DNA from: Teredinibacter haidensis
GTDB lineage: Bacteria; Pseudomonadota; Gammaproteobacteria; Pseudomonadales; Cellvibrionaceae
NCBI RefSeq assembly: GCF_014211975.1
Contig: NZ_CP060084.1
Location: forward strand, 4,833,501-4,897,500
Reading direction: 5' to 3'
DNA: 64,000 bases
Of the stretch, positions 1 to 9,600 are shown piece after piece (the stretch's first letter is position 1; every line of letters starts with the position of its first letter). The notes beneath the pieces were generated by a model that was given only the letters and a program-made list of their open reading frames with translations, was not told where the DNA came from and did not search any database. The position numbers were made by a program, and so were the translations under genes.

Positions 1-560
1 GAATGGGAGCCTACGAGCGTTTCGAGAAGATGTTTAATCAATTTTCGCAGGAAGCAGGAAAAAAACAGTATTTAATCCCTTACTTTATCGCCGCGCACCC
101 GGGCTGCGAAGATGAAGATATGATGAATCTCGCCCTGTGGTTGAAAAAGCACAATTTCGAAGTCGATCAAGTGCAAACCTTTTATCCATCACCCATGTCT
201 CTGGCAACGGCGATGTACCATTCTGATCGTAACCCGCTAAAACATTTAACCTATAAGTCAAAAAAACTCTTTACTCCAAAAGATAAGCAGCAGCGAAAAG
301 TTCAAAAGGCTTTTTTACGCTACCACGATTCGGAAAATTGGCCTGAGTTGCGCAAAGCGTTGCGCAGCATGGGGCGCAACGATCTGATCGGCGACTCGCC
401 TCAGCACCTTGTGCCTAGCGAGGAGCGGGAACTGCGATTACGCAGTAGTGAGAAACGAACGGGCGCGGGCCCGGCCCGCGCGGCGCGAGGGGATAAACGG
501 CAACAACAATTACCAGTTAAAGGCCGGAATAGCCGGAGCCCCAAGCGTAGGAATCGCTAG
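1..560 (+). CDS. ygiQ: YgiQ family radical SAM protein, C-terminal part (5'-truncated by window edge)
   Basis: Only about the last 185 residues are present; the reading frame is open to the window edge, so the true start and the radical SAM CxxxCxxC motif lie outside. The visible part carries the conserved YgiQ C-terminal pattern: a stretch around YLIPYFIAAHPGC, then VQTFYPSPMSLATAMY, then GRNDLIG, followed by a low-complexity Arg/Lys/Ala-rich tail (residues ~145-185) typical of the ends of these proteins. The family consists of large (~700 aa) putative radical SAM enzymes; the E. coli member has no settled reaction. It is followed by ~225 nt without a gene. The identification is firm; the function of the family is not. 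Confidence 0.9.
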   Translation, partial: MGAYERFEKMFNQFSQEAGKKQYLIPYFIAAHPGCEDEDMMNLALWLKKHNFEVDQVQTFYPSPMSLATAMYHSDRNPLKHLTYKSKKLFTPKDKQQRKVQKAFLRYHDSENWPELRKALRSMGRNDLIGDSPQHLVPSEERELRLRSSEKRTGAGPARAARGDKRQQQLPVKGRNSRSPKRRNR

Positions 561-785
561 TGCGTCATTCTGTGTCATAACAGGGGGTATTTTCTATCCA
601 GTGGTTGTGGTGCAAGAGAAACGTATAAACCATAAAGGTCGCGTTCACCTACGACGTCGTTTTTTTGTTAAGGGCTATTAATGGTACCGTTTGCCAAGCA
701 GTCAAACGTTGTAGGTTACGTAAAGGCCACTTGAGTTTACTTACATGCTCCTAGGGGTATCCGTACGATTTTTGAGTTTGGAATT
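561..785. other. Intergenic region, ygiQ to VOC gene
   Basis: No supported gene, and no clear terminator hairpin with a T-run. A 90-codon frame at 409-681 overlaps the ygiQ tail in another phase and looks like a shadow of its Arg-rich coding. The stretch presumably holds the promoter of the VOC gene. Confidence 0.5.
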
Positions 786-1175
786 ATGAAAATTGAACAT
801 ATCGCCATATGGGCAACAAACATCGAAGAGCTAAAAGCGTTCTACGAAAAATATTTCGATGCCAAAGCCAATAATAAATATGTTAATTCGCGAAAGGGTT
901 TTCAATCGTATTTTTTAAGCTTTTCTGAGGGGTCAAGGTTAGAGTTAATGCAGATGGATTCAATACCTGGGAATGCTAACGATATACTGCAGCAATATAA
1001 GGGGATTATTCATTTTGCGGTATCGGTCGGTTCCAGGGGGAAGGTAGACGAATTGACGAGGCGCCTGAAATTGGATGGCTATGCCGTGTTGGATGGGCCC
1101 AGAGAGACTGGCGATGGCTATTACGAAAGTTTAGTTCTCGATGCCGAAAAAAACCGGGTAGAAATAACGGTATAA
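786..1175 (+). CDS. VOC (glyoxalase/bleomycin-resistance/dioxygenase) superfamily protein
   Basis: 129 residues with the beta-alpha-beta-beta-beta duplication expected of a single-chain VOC protein: an N-terminal MKIEHIAIWATNIEELKAFY (metal-ligand His6 in the HIAIW motif), a second half starting IIHFAVSV (His in HFAVSV), and a terminal LDAEKNRVEITV with the usual metal-binding Glu. Members bind a divalent metal and act on diverse small molecules or confer resistance; the substrate cannot be read from the sequence. The gene stands alone between ygiQ and a convergent esterase gene, so context gives no further clue. A bidirectional hairpin follows it. Confidence 0.8.
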   Translation: MKIEHIAIWATNIEELKAFYEKYFDAKANNKYVNSRKGFQSYFLSFSEGSRLELMQMDSIPGNANDILQQYKGIIHFAVSVGSRGKVDELTRRLKLDGYAVLDGPRETGDGYYESLVLDAEKNRVEITV

Positions 1176-1293
1176 GCGGCGTTTTTGGGGAGCCATGCGT
1201 AAGATGTGATTCCGGCATGCCCTTCCATTAGGGGCCTTAGCCGAAGGAGCGAAAGCAAAGGTCTTGCGGGCTTAATATGCTTAGATAAGAAAT

Positions 1294-1318
1294 ACCACCG
1301 GACGCTGTGTTCGGTGGT
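1294..1318. terminator. Hairpin terminator between convergent genes
   Basis: Seven-bp perfect stem ACCACCG / CGGTGGT with an 11-nt loop, followed on the plus strand by GTTTCT. It lies between the end of the VOC gene and the end of the convergent esterase gene, so it may serve both. The T-run is short, hence moderate confidence. Confidence 0.55.
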
Positions 1319-1344
1319 GTTTCTAGTTCTAGCGTGCTAGAGGA

Positions 1345-3273
1345 TTAAATGCCTGCCTCAAATGGCGAAGCTGGTAAACCTTCCTTGTTGTATAGGTTGG
1401 CATTTTCTGGCGTGTCCGCCCAGGCATAGCGTACGTGAACAGGCTTTTTAATATCTTTGTGCCACACTACAACGGTGTTGTTTTTGATTTTTGCATGGGC
1501 CCAAATATATTTACCGTCTTCACCGGCAATAGCAAAGCCGCCAAGCTTTTTGCCTTTTGCGACCAAGCCTTTCCCTATATGGTCGAAATGGACAATCAAT
1601 TTATTCTTTTTCGCGCTGATGTTTTTGAGCAGTGGACCGGAATAAACCAGGTTGGCTTTTCCATACGCTAGAGCCTGAGCTGATAGCGCTAACCGTTCGC
1701 CCACAGATTTCTTGTCTAGGGGGTGGAGGTCATTCCATTCCCCTACATCGATAGCAACGGTCATCGCAGTGTTGGGTTCTTTTAAGGCTTTAAACTGTGC
1801 AAAGCGGGTTTCCGCCCACTGGCTTTCCGTTGGTTGAGGGTGCGCTTTCATATAGTTGGCCAGCTGGACAAACAGGAAGGGGAAATCTCCCTGGTTCCAT
1901 TGCTCGCGCCAGTGTCGAATTAAGTGGGGGAATAGTTGCTCGTATTCTTGAGCGTTGCCGGTGTTGGATTCGCCCTGATACCAGATAACTCCTTTGATGC
2001 CCATATTAAACAGGGGTGCGAGCATGGCGTTGTAACAGCCGAGCGGTTCGTTCCAGGGAACAAACCGGCGAGGTTTGGGGGCGTCGGCCATGACGGTGCC
2101 AATCTTGTATTTCCAATTGCCAGTCAGGTCAACCTGATGGTCGCCAACTTTGAGGTAGTAGGGTTTTTCGACAACAAACTCTCCACGTTTATTTTCGACC
2201 TGTACGCGAAGGGTAATGGTATTTTTCCCTGCTTTTAAAATGCCCTCTTTTACGGGGTAGCGGCGAGGAGGGTATTGATAGTAGGTTTTTCCTACTTCTA
2301 CGCCATTGATATAGGCCGTGTCAGCGTCGACGATGGTACCCAAGCGAAGAAAGCCAGGTTTAGCCTCTGCCTCGGCGGGAAGCTCGATCGTGCGGCGGAG
2401 CCAAACAATACCAGCCATGGCGTCCAAACCCTGATCTTGCCAGAGGCCGGGAATGCTGAGTTGTTGCCAGCCACTGTCGTCAATAGATTTTTCATAGCTG
2501 TTCTGCAGGCCGAGATCTGTGCTGTTTAGTTGGTGAAACCAGGCATCGATATCCGCTTGGTCAGCATCTTGTAATGATTGAAGATAAGCAGTGTCTTGAA
2601 GGCTTTTTCCCCTTTCGTATTGGGGTTTATAGGGTTTGAGGGCCTCTTCACTCATCCAGCATTCTGCGGGGGAGCCGCCGAAGTTTGCACTGAGAATACC
2701 AACGGGCACATTTTCTTCTTGCATAATTTTACGGCCAAAGAAAAATGCCGTAGCGGAGTGATTACGTATTAGTTCGGGAGTTGATTTTTCCCACTGGCCA
2801 CCCTCGTAATCTTTTGCAGGGCCATCAAAGGTCATTACGCGGGGAACCGTGAACTGACGTAGCAATGGGTAGTCTGCGGCGGCGATCTCGTCGGCAAACA
2901 TTTCTTCTACACGATACATGGGGGTTTGCATATTGGACTGGCCCGAGGCTACCCATACATCGCCGAAGTAAATATCCTTCAGAGTGATGCTGTTGTTACC
3001 TTTTAGGGTAAGGGTGTGCGGGCCACCAGCGGTGAGTCCATCGATGCTCAAAGACCACTCGCCATTGCGTGCCGTTGTAGCGCCCACTTTCTTCTTGTTT
3101 AGATACATGGTTACTGGTTCACCGTCACTTGCCCAGCCCCAGAGGGTACTTGGCATCTCGCGCTGTAGAACCAGTCCATCGCTCAATAATTTGGGTAAGG
3201 ATATATCGGCATGTGCCATGGGGCAAAGTGCTAGCCCCATCAGCATCAGTCGCTTTAAATTGAGTTTATTCAT
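1345..3273 (-). CDS. Exported sialate O-acetylesterase-family esterase, probably an acetylxylan esterase (CE20-like)
   Basis: 642 residues with a Sec signal peptide (hydrophobic stretch ending AHA around residue 22). It has the SGNH-type esterase layout of the sialate O-acetylesterase family: block I GDVWVASGQSNM near residue 105 with the nucleophile Ser, a later GVIWYQGESN block, and a DLHPLDKKSVGERLA block carrying the catalytic Asp/His. An inserted beta-sandwich-like region (about residues 240-400) resembles the jelly-roll insertion of long members. It lies 33 nt downstream of a GH10 xylanase gene on the same strand, so the pair is probably one operon. From this context, and from what I recall of CAZy family CE20 (long sialate-esterase-like xylan esterases), deacetylation of xylan is more likely than sialate deacetylation. 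A GAGAG Shine-Dalgarno site precedes the ATG. Family assignment is firm; substrate is inferred. Confidence 0.85.
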   Translation of the reverse strand: MNKLNLKRLMLMGLALCPMAHADISLPKLLSDGLVLQREMPSTLWGWASDGEPVTMYLNKKKVGATTARNGEWSLSIDGLTAGGPHTLTLKGNNSITLKDIYFGDVWVASGQSNMQTPMYRVEEMFADEIAAADYPLLRQFTVPRVMTFDGPAKDYEGGQWEKSTPELIRNHSATAFFFGRKIMQEENVPVGILSANFGGSPAECWMSEEALKPYKPQYERGKSLQDTAYLQSLQDADQADIDAWFHQLNSTDLGLQNSYEKSIDDSGWQQLSIPGLWQDQGLDAMAGIVWLRRTIELPAEAEAKPGFLRLGTIVDADTAYINGVEVGKTYYQYPPRRYPVKEGILKAGKNTITLRVQVENKRGEFVVEKPYYLKVGDHQVDLTGNWKYKIGTVMADAPKPRRFVPWNEPLGCYNAMLAPLFNMGIKGVIWYQGESNTGNAQEYEQLFPHLIRHWREQWNQGDFPFLFVQLANYMKAHPQPTESQWAETRFAQFKALKEPNTAMTVAIDVGEWNDLHPLDKKSVGERLALSAQALAYGKANLVYSGPLLKNISAKKNKLIVHFDHIGKGLVAKGKKLGGFAIAGEDGKYIWAHAKIKNNTVVVWHKDIKKPVHVRYAWADTPENANLYNKEGLPASPFEAGI

Positions 3274-3306
3274 TGGACACTCTCAAAATTATCGTTTAAA
3301 TGTTTG

Positions 3307-4572
3307 TTATTGTGATAGGGCTTCCTCAACCCCGTAGAAAGCTGGCTTGGCTTCGTAAGGGCCATTGGCTGGGCCGCTAAACAGTAGTGGCCAGTCGTCG
3401 GTACCCGCGCGATCCCCCAGGGTTAGTAGCCAACTGTCGCCGTCCCACAACCCCCAAACTGTAACGCCGCCACGCAGATGCGCGGGTACAGCGTCTAAGT
3501 AGGTGCTAACAATATCTTTGTAGCGTTGTTTCTGCAGTTGAGCGGCTTCGTCGGAGTAAGTGGAATACTGCGGAAAAGCGCTACTGGCGTAGGGGTTGTT
3601 GACCGGAATATCTAGCTCGGTAATTTTTACTTTTAGGCCGCGGTCGACAATGGCCCGGAAGGCGGCGCCAATATCGTTCGCGCTGGGCCAGTCGATCTGA
3701 ATATGCATCTGGAAGCCAACGCCGTCGATAGGCACCCCATCGGCGATCAGGTCATCTACCAGTTGCAGCAGGCAGTTAAATTTGGTGCTGCTCGCGCTAC
3801 CATTCTCGGTACTGTAATCATTGTAGTAAAGATCAACGTCGGGATCTGCCGCATCGGCCGCACGGAAGGCGTTAGCAATATAGTCCGCCCCCAGTTTCTG
3901 ATAGAAAAGCGAGTTGCGGTAACAGTTGGGCTGACTCTCATCGATCGCTTCGTTCACTACATCCCAGCTTTCGAGTTTGCCGGCGAAGTGCGTCGCGATC
4001 TGTGTGACGTGGTTGTCGAGCATGGTTTCAAAGTCGCCGCTGTAGCTTTTCATCCAGGAGGGAACCTGGTAATCCGAATGCCAGATAAAGGTGTGGCCGT
4101 GGACAGTGAGGCCATTGGTTTCTGCCCAGTTCACTAGTGTATCGGCGTTGCCATACGAGAACGTGGATTCACTCGGATGCAGATAGCTCATCTTCATAAT
4201 GTTACCAGCGGTTAACTGGTTGAAGTGTTGTTGAATAGTGCTCTGCTTTGCGGGAATATCCAGAAAGCTTCTGCTCTCGTTACCCGCCGACACAGCCATA
4301 CCCACTGGGAAGTTTACGAGAGTATAAAGGCTGGGAGCAGTGGGTTCCGAGCTACTACTGGAAGACAGACTGCTGGAACTTTCGCTAGACGAGCTGCTTG
4401 ATGTGGAGCTTTCGCTGGACGGGCTGCTTTCGCTAGAAGAACTGCTTGTATTGGCAGAGCTGGAAGAGCTTGATTGCTTGGACGTTGCGCTTCCACCTCC
4501 ACCGCAGGCGACTATCACCAGTGATAGGGACGCTGATAGAAGAAGTTTGTTTACTCTACGGACTGATATCAT
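3307..4572 (-). CDS. GH10 endo-1,4-beta-xylanase, lipoprotein with polyserine linker
   Basis: 421 residues. The N-terminus is a lipoprotein signal with lipobox LVIVAC (Cys23), then a run of Gly and a Ser-rich linker at residues ~34-77, then a GH10 (beta/alpha)8 catalytic domain to the C-terminus. The acid/base Glu208 lies in WDVVNEA and the nucleophile Glu319 in KITELD; the HGHTFIWH motif of the family is also present. Lipidation implies the enzyme is anchored to a membrane, probably the outer membrane, with the linker spacing the catalytic domain away. Polyserine linkers are characteristic of Cellvibrio/Saccharophagus/Teredinibacter carbohydrate enzymes. No carbohydrate-binding module is visible. 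It is probably the first gene of a two-gene operon with the downstream esterase: cutting xylan while acetyl groups are removed. Confidence 0.95.
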   Translation of the reverse strand: MISVRRVNKLLLSASLSLVIVACGGGGSATSKQSSSSSSANTSSSSSESSPSSESSTSSSSSSESSSSLSSSSSSEPTAPSLYTLVNFPVGMAVSAGNESRSFLDIPAKQSTIQQHFNQLTAGNIMKMSYLHPSESTFSYGNADTLVNWAETNGLTVHGHTFIWHSDYQVPSWMKSYSGDFETMLDNHVTQIATHFAGKLESWDVVNEAIDESQPNCYRNSLFYQKLGADYIANAFRAADAADPDVDLYYNDYSTENGSASSTKFNCLLQLVDDLIADGVPIDGVGFQMHIQIDWPSANDIGAAFRAIVDRGLKVKITELDIPVNNPYASSAFPQYSTYSDEAAQLQKQRYKDIVSTYLDAVPAHLRGGVTVWGLWDGDSWLLTLGDRAGTDDWPLLFSGPANGPYEAKPAFYGVEEALSQ

Positions 4573-5983
4573 AGTAGCTCTCTTGAGGATGGCGGCACTC
4601 GCGTTACTTAATGTAGCTTATAGTCATGATTACTATATTCTACCCCACTCTGTGTAAATGGGCATTAAAGGACGGGCTATGTGCAGTCGATTTACTAATC
4701 ATCTAAGCGATATGTCCCGCTGGGTAGCCCCGTTGCGGGACTGACCAGGCAGGTGCATGACGGGTCTAACGTGGCCCCAACCCCGCTGTGCCTGTTGTCT
4801 CAGTGGAGGGGGGTGTACCAAGTTAGTCGAAAGAAGTGCGCCCGCGTGACTTTTAATGCGCGCCTGGAAACGGTTGCTGAAAAGCCCACTTTTCGCCGTC
4901 CTTGGTAATATCAGCAGACTTGTCTAGTACCTATTCTGGGATATTGCGAGTAGCTGTCCATTGAACGGAGCAAACAGCCGTATTTTGTGTGTAGTGATGA
5001 ATGTGGGCATCTGCTGGTAATGGCTGGCCTGAGAGAATAGCTGCAGGAGTCATTTTCTTTTAGGGTATAACGGAGCGCTACTCGGGCTTTATGATGAATC
5101 TAAACTACCGCATACCGCATACCGCATACCGCATACCGCATACCGGTAACGGTTCGTGCCTGGTTTGGCTGTCACTCATTCTGTCGCCGTTCATTAATCG
5201 AAAAATTGCGGGCTGGTTTGCAGCATTACCCTATGGGGCGAATGGCAACAATGTGACAAACGAAAGAGCGCAGCTTTTTCTCCGGCAAGAAAAAATTAGC
5301 GCTTTCCAAGCAAACACCAATCAGACTTTTTTGTTGTCGAAAGCCCTTAATCTCCATTTATTCACTCCCCATGCCTATTAGGTTATAGAAATATCCCTAT
5401 CTGTTACTACGGAAACAAAGTGTTTGTATCTGTTTTATCCGTAATGCATCAAGACGTGATAAAAAATAAATTGCATCACCCCATTGATTTAGGCTAATGG
5501 CTGAATGGTTGTTAGTGTACCGATTTCTTAGACAGGAAGGCTGTCGGTTATTTTTTTCACTCCTCACCCTATTTAAAAACTGATGCAAAAGAATGGGGCG
5601 GGAATGTAATTGTTAGCGAAAAACTACGAAAAATATAGAGCGCCTGTCTGCGCGCGTTTCTTGCGGCAATTGCATGAGTCCTTCAGTGAAGGAGCGTTGA
5701 AAGCCCCGGGGAAATTATATTCGTCTACAAAATGCTTTAAGGGAAGCATATAACGATAAATCGAATTACATAATTATGTCATTTATGTTAACGTAATATT
5801 ACAGGGGAATTTTAGGAACAATAAAAATAACCAATTTCTACTGTGAATCCCTAAAAAGCACTCTTTTCCAGTCTATTGGCTAGAAAGGTCTATCCTTTTA
5901 TTTCGCCCTACGTATGGTGGAGCCTGGTTTTAATTGTTGGAGTACCGGAGTGCTGTTCAGATTTATCAATTCCGGGAATAAGT
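4573..5983. other. Long gene-poor intergenic region
   Basis: About 1.4 kb between the divergent xylanase and DUF4956 operons with no convincing gene. A 96-codon frame at 5091-5381 runs through a heptamer repeat and has no recognisable features; a 63-codon minus frame at 5397-5588 is likewise unsupported. The last ~250 nt (from about 5740) are strongly AT-rich and are the likely promoter region of the following operon. A long frame opens at TTG 5876, but it lacks a ribosome binding site, so the DUF4956 gene is called from 5984. Confidence 0.5.
5106..5145. repeat. Heptanucleotide tandem repeat (CATACCG x5)
   Basis: Five exact consecutive copies of CATACCG at 5111-5145, preceded by a partial copy (TACCG at 5106-5110). 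The unit length is not a multiple of three, so copy-number change would shift any frame reading through it. It lies in the gene-poor gap. Confidence 0.9.
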
Positions 5984-6652
5984 ATGCAATCATTAATTAA
6001 CCAGCTGATCGAATATTCTGATTACCTATACGCTATGGTTTTGTCAGGAGTTTTGCCCTCTATTGTCGCTATGGTGTACAAAACATACGGCAATTCCGTT
6101 TCCAATCGTACTGTATTTGCTCGTAACTTCCTTATCATCACTATGTCTACAACGCTGATTATTATCGTGGTGAAGTCTTCTATTGCGCTGTCCCTTGGTT
6201 TGGTGGGTGCGTTGTCCATTGTTCGTTTTCGTGCGGCAATCAAAGAGCCTGAAGAAATTGCCTACCTGTTTTTTATTATTGCAATTGGTATCGGTCTGGG
6301 TGCTTTCCAGTTTGCGATTATCCTAGTGGCAACGCCGTTTATTGTTAGTCTAATAATTTTACGCGCACATTTCAGTGCTAAAACCCAGAAGACTGCGCCG
6401 CTAGGAAACTACAATATCAACGTGATCAGCCGTTCAGCTAAAACGGCCGGTGTTGCCCCTATATCGAAAATTGTAGAAGAAAACACTGATAAAGCCGTAC
6501 TTAAGCATTTTTCAGAGGATGATCAATCTACATCCCTATTGTTTTTTGCTGATATCGCGAGTTTGGAAAAGCTAGATATATTTCGTCGAATGTTGGTCGA
6601 GTATGAATCTGGTATTGCGATTGATGTTGTAGCCAACCGCGAACTTAATTAA
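5984..6652 (+). CDS. DUF4956 family integral membrane protein
   Basis: 222 residues from ATG 5984; the TTG-initiated 258-residue form is less likely because the extra N-terminus is not part of the family and has no ribosome site. Three or four transmembrane helices fill residues ~15-140, with the family-typical segment GLVGALSIVRFRAAIKEPEE between two helices, followed by a soluble C-terminal domain (~residues 145-222). The biochemical function of DUF4956 is unknown. It is the first gene of an operon: the CotH gene starts 13 nt downstream behind a strong AGGAGGT site. From general knowledge, DUF4956, CotH-kinase and VTC-domain genes co-occur in many bacteria, so this is probably the membrane component of that set. 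Confidence 0.85.
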   Translation: MQSLINQLIEYSDYLYAMVLSGVLPSIVAMVYKTYGNSVSNRTVFARNFLIITMSTTLIIIVVKSSIALSLGLVGALSIVRFRAAIKEPEEIAYLFFIIAIGIGLGAFQFAIILVATPFIVSLIILRAHFSAKTQKTAPLGNYNINVISRSAKTAGVAPISKIVEENTDKAVLKHFSEDDQSTSLLFFADIASLEKLDIFRRMLVEYESGIAIDVVANRELN

Positions 6653-6665
6653 GAGGAGGTGTTTT

Positions 6666-9600
6666 ATGGGCACCTCTCGTTCCTTGCTTTTTCAGAGGAA
6701 AGCGAAAGGCTTTTCGTTGATCCATGCTCTAGTTTTTACTGTTGTTGTACTGGCATTCAGTTTGATTGCAATTGCTTACAATCGTTTCGCTCCATCATCT
6801 GATACAGGAGTTATTTTTACAGCTGAGGGTGGTGTTTTTGAAAGCCATTCTTATCTGGATCATACTCTCAAGTTTTCCCGTAAGGTATTTAATGGATCTC
6901 AGGTAAAAGTAAAAATAGGTCGGGTCATCTTTAATCAGCATGTCCGGCTTAATCTAACGGGTGCTAAAGAGTACAGTCTCTCCTTTTTCAATAATAAGGA
7001 TTTCATAGCTTCAACTAAATTTTCTGTTGATAAACGCGGTTTTCGTGTAACTGAATTCGGTTACTTGATTGAGGTTCCGGCTAGGGCTTCTGAGGAAGGC
7101 TTCGACGAGGTGGTGGTGACGCCCCATTTTGAATTTGAAATGAAAGTATCTTTTGATGATACGTCTAGAGTGAATGTTGATCGTGGGACTAAAAGCGTAA
7201 CTATTCCTGAGTTTCTGAAAAGTTTACCGAGCACCCATTACGTAATCCTAGCAATTAAAGATGAAGGTACCCGAAAGCTGAGCGAAAGCTCAAAAAACGC
7301 ATTGGCGAAAATGGGGTCGAATATTAAGAGTATTCGCTATCGAGGTTCGTGGGCAGCTGTTTGGAAAAATGGAAAACCGCTAGCGGAGATGATCGAGGCT
7401 CACGACAATGTGGCCGAAATTCGTGGCCAAGATGTTCTGCCTTTGGCTGCGCAGCTAAGTGAACAGGGGCTTGATCTGGTTGTGCGCTCGGCCGGTTATG
7501 AAGCCGGTAATTTTGCGCAAATTAGTGTGGGAGGAAAAGACCATTCGCGCAACCGGCGCGGTGTGAATATTGTTGTCTTGGATGAGCGCTTCAACCTTGT
7601 TAATTCACTTACGGCAGATACATTTTCCAGGGATCGAATGGATGCTCATCAGTCCCTATCCTTGTATGCCAATCGTTATCCGGAACTTACTCTTGGATCA
7701 GTGTTGGCGGAAATTCCAGATGATTTTATCGTTCTCTTGACCTCCAAGGGGAATTACCTTAAAGGACTGGCTCCGAAGAGTCTGGAATATTTTGATTCCG
7801 TTAACTCTAAATTTAGTCAAAGAGTTAACGGTCAATCCTATATCGGAATACTGCGTAATAGACACGTGCTTAACGAAAAATTGGGTGATGGGGCGCAGGC
7901 GATGTCTCTGTTTGAGTCTGCAGCTTTAAAGGATTTGGTCATTAAGTCGGGTGCGCAGGTGTCGCTCGTTAGTAGCGCGGATAATAAGGGCATGTCGGGA
8001 ATCTATATCGACGGTGAAAATATATCGGAAAATTCGCCTGGCATTAATCTGGTGGTGTTGAGCCCGAAATTCGAAGTTATTTCTCGATATGGGTTCGATG
8101 CCGTTGACGGGGACTTGCACCGCAATATAACCGTTTTACAGAAACAGCCGATGCGAACATTAGAGTATGTGTCAGCAGAAGATGAGAGTGATACGCTTGA
8201 AAAACTAAGGTTTAGCGTAAAGCCAGAACATTACCAAACGCTGGTGTCGCTACGAGACGAGGCGCTAAACCGTGAAAGCATAAAGAATGCCAGTAAGCAG
8301 GAGGTGCCCGCAAAGATCGATTTTCAGGGAAAAACGTACAAAGCGGGAATCAGGTTTAAAGGCGACTGGATGGACCATATCAGCAAAGAGCGTTGGTCAT
8401 TTAGGGTTAACCTAAAGGGCGATAATACCATAATGGGGATGAAACGCTTTTCTATTCAGTCCCCAGAGACGCGCGCCTATATGTATGAATGGGTTGTGCA
8501 TGAAGTCTTTCGACATGAAGGAGGGATTACTCCACGCTATTCTTTTTTGCCTGTAGACATTAACAATAAAAGATTTGGTGTTTACGCATTAGAAGAGCAC
8601 TTTGGAAAGCGCATGGTTGAGTACCATGGGCGTAAAGAAGGTCCAATACTCAAGTTTGATGAGTCGCGAATATTTGAATCGGTTGATGCAATAGAAGCCG
8701 TTTTACCGGAAGGGATTACCTTTGAGAATAAAATGTCCACTCTCCAGAAAGCGAATATTCAAGTATTTCAAAGAGAGAAAACTCTGTCCGCTGAAAATCT
8801 ACGAGAGAATTATCGAAGGGGTTATGCCTTGCTCGACGGGTTTCGCAATAAGCTGCTGGTTGCCAGCGATGTTTTTGATGTGGAGTCCTATGCGAAACTT
8901 GTTGCTATTTCGGATCTCTTTCAGACATGGCATTCGGTGCGTTGGCATAATATGCGTTATTACTACAATCCCATTATCGATCGTCTGGAACCAATTCTGT
9001 TTGATGCCGATGCACCAGATAAAAGTTACGAGTCGTTGCATTACTTTAACCGGCATCGGGATGAGGTAAATGAGTATCTGTTTAGCGATGCAGAATTTGC
9101 AGAAGCCTATTTTGGTTTTATGGAGAAATTTTCAAAACGTGATTATCTTTCTGATTTCCGTCGAACCTTTAAGGATGAAATTAAAGAAAAAGAAAAAATA
9201 TTATCTACGAACGGCGGCAACTACAAAATGGAGTGGAGTTTGTTTGAGCGGCGTCAGGAGTTGATACGCAATACGCTGTTTGGGGGGGATCCATTAGCGG
9301 GAGTGGTCAATTATGTTGGTGGAAATGGGCTGCTCGTAAAGTTACAAAATGATTTCGATGTTCCGTATGAGATCGGAGCTCTACATATTGGGAGCAATCG
9401 GTATGCGACGTCAGGGCTAGGGAATATCGTTGAGGCTAAACAAAAGGATGCAGCTTATCATTTTTCAGTAAGCCTGCCCGAGTCTGAGATTCGTGCCAGT
9501 GCGCTAATGCTTGACTATCGCGTTCCAGGTACTACGACCTGGCGGCAGGTGCAGATCTTTCCGTTTGGTGATCCGTTTCTAGAGGTTGGAAAAAATGGAT

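Noticed and set aside
409..681. 90-codon plus-strand frame overlapping the ygiQ 3' end
   Set aside because: Overlaps a well-supported gene in another frame, with no family features; composition follows the GC-rich ygiQ tail.
5091..5381. 96-codon frame with repeated YRIPHT residues
   Set aside because: The residue repeat is only the translation of the heptamer DNA repeat; no ribosome site and no recognisable domain.
5876..5983. TTG-initiated N-terminal extension of the DUF4956 protein
   Set aside because: No Shine-Dalgarno site, rare start codon, and the family begins near the ATG at 5984.
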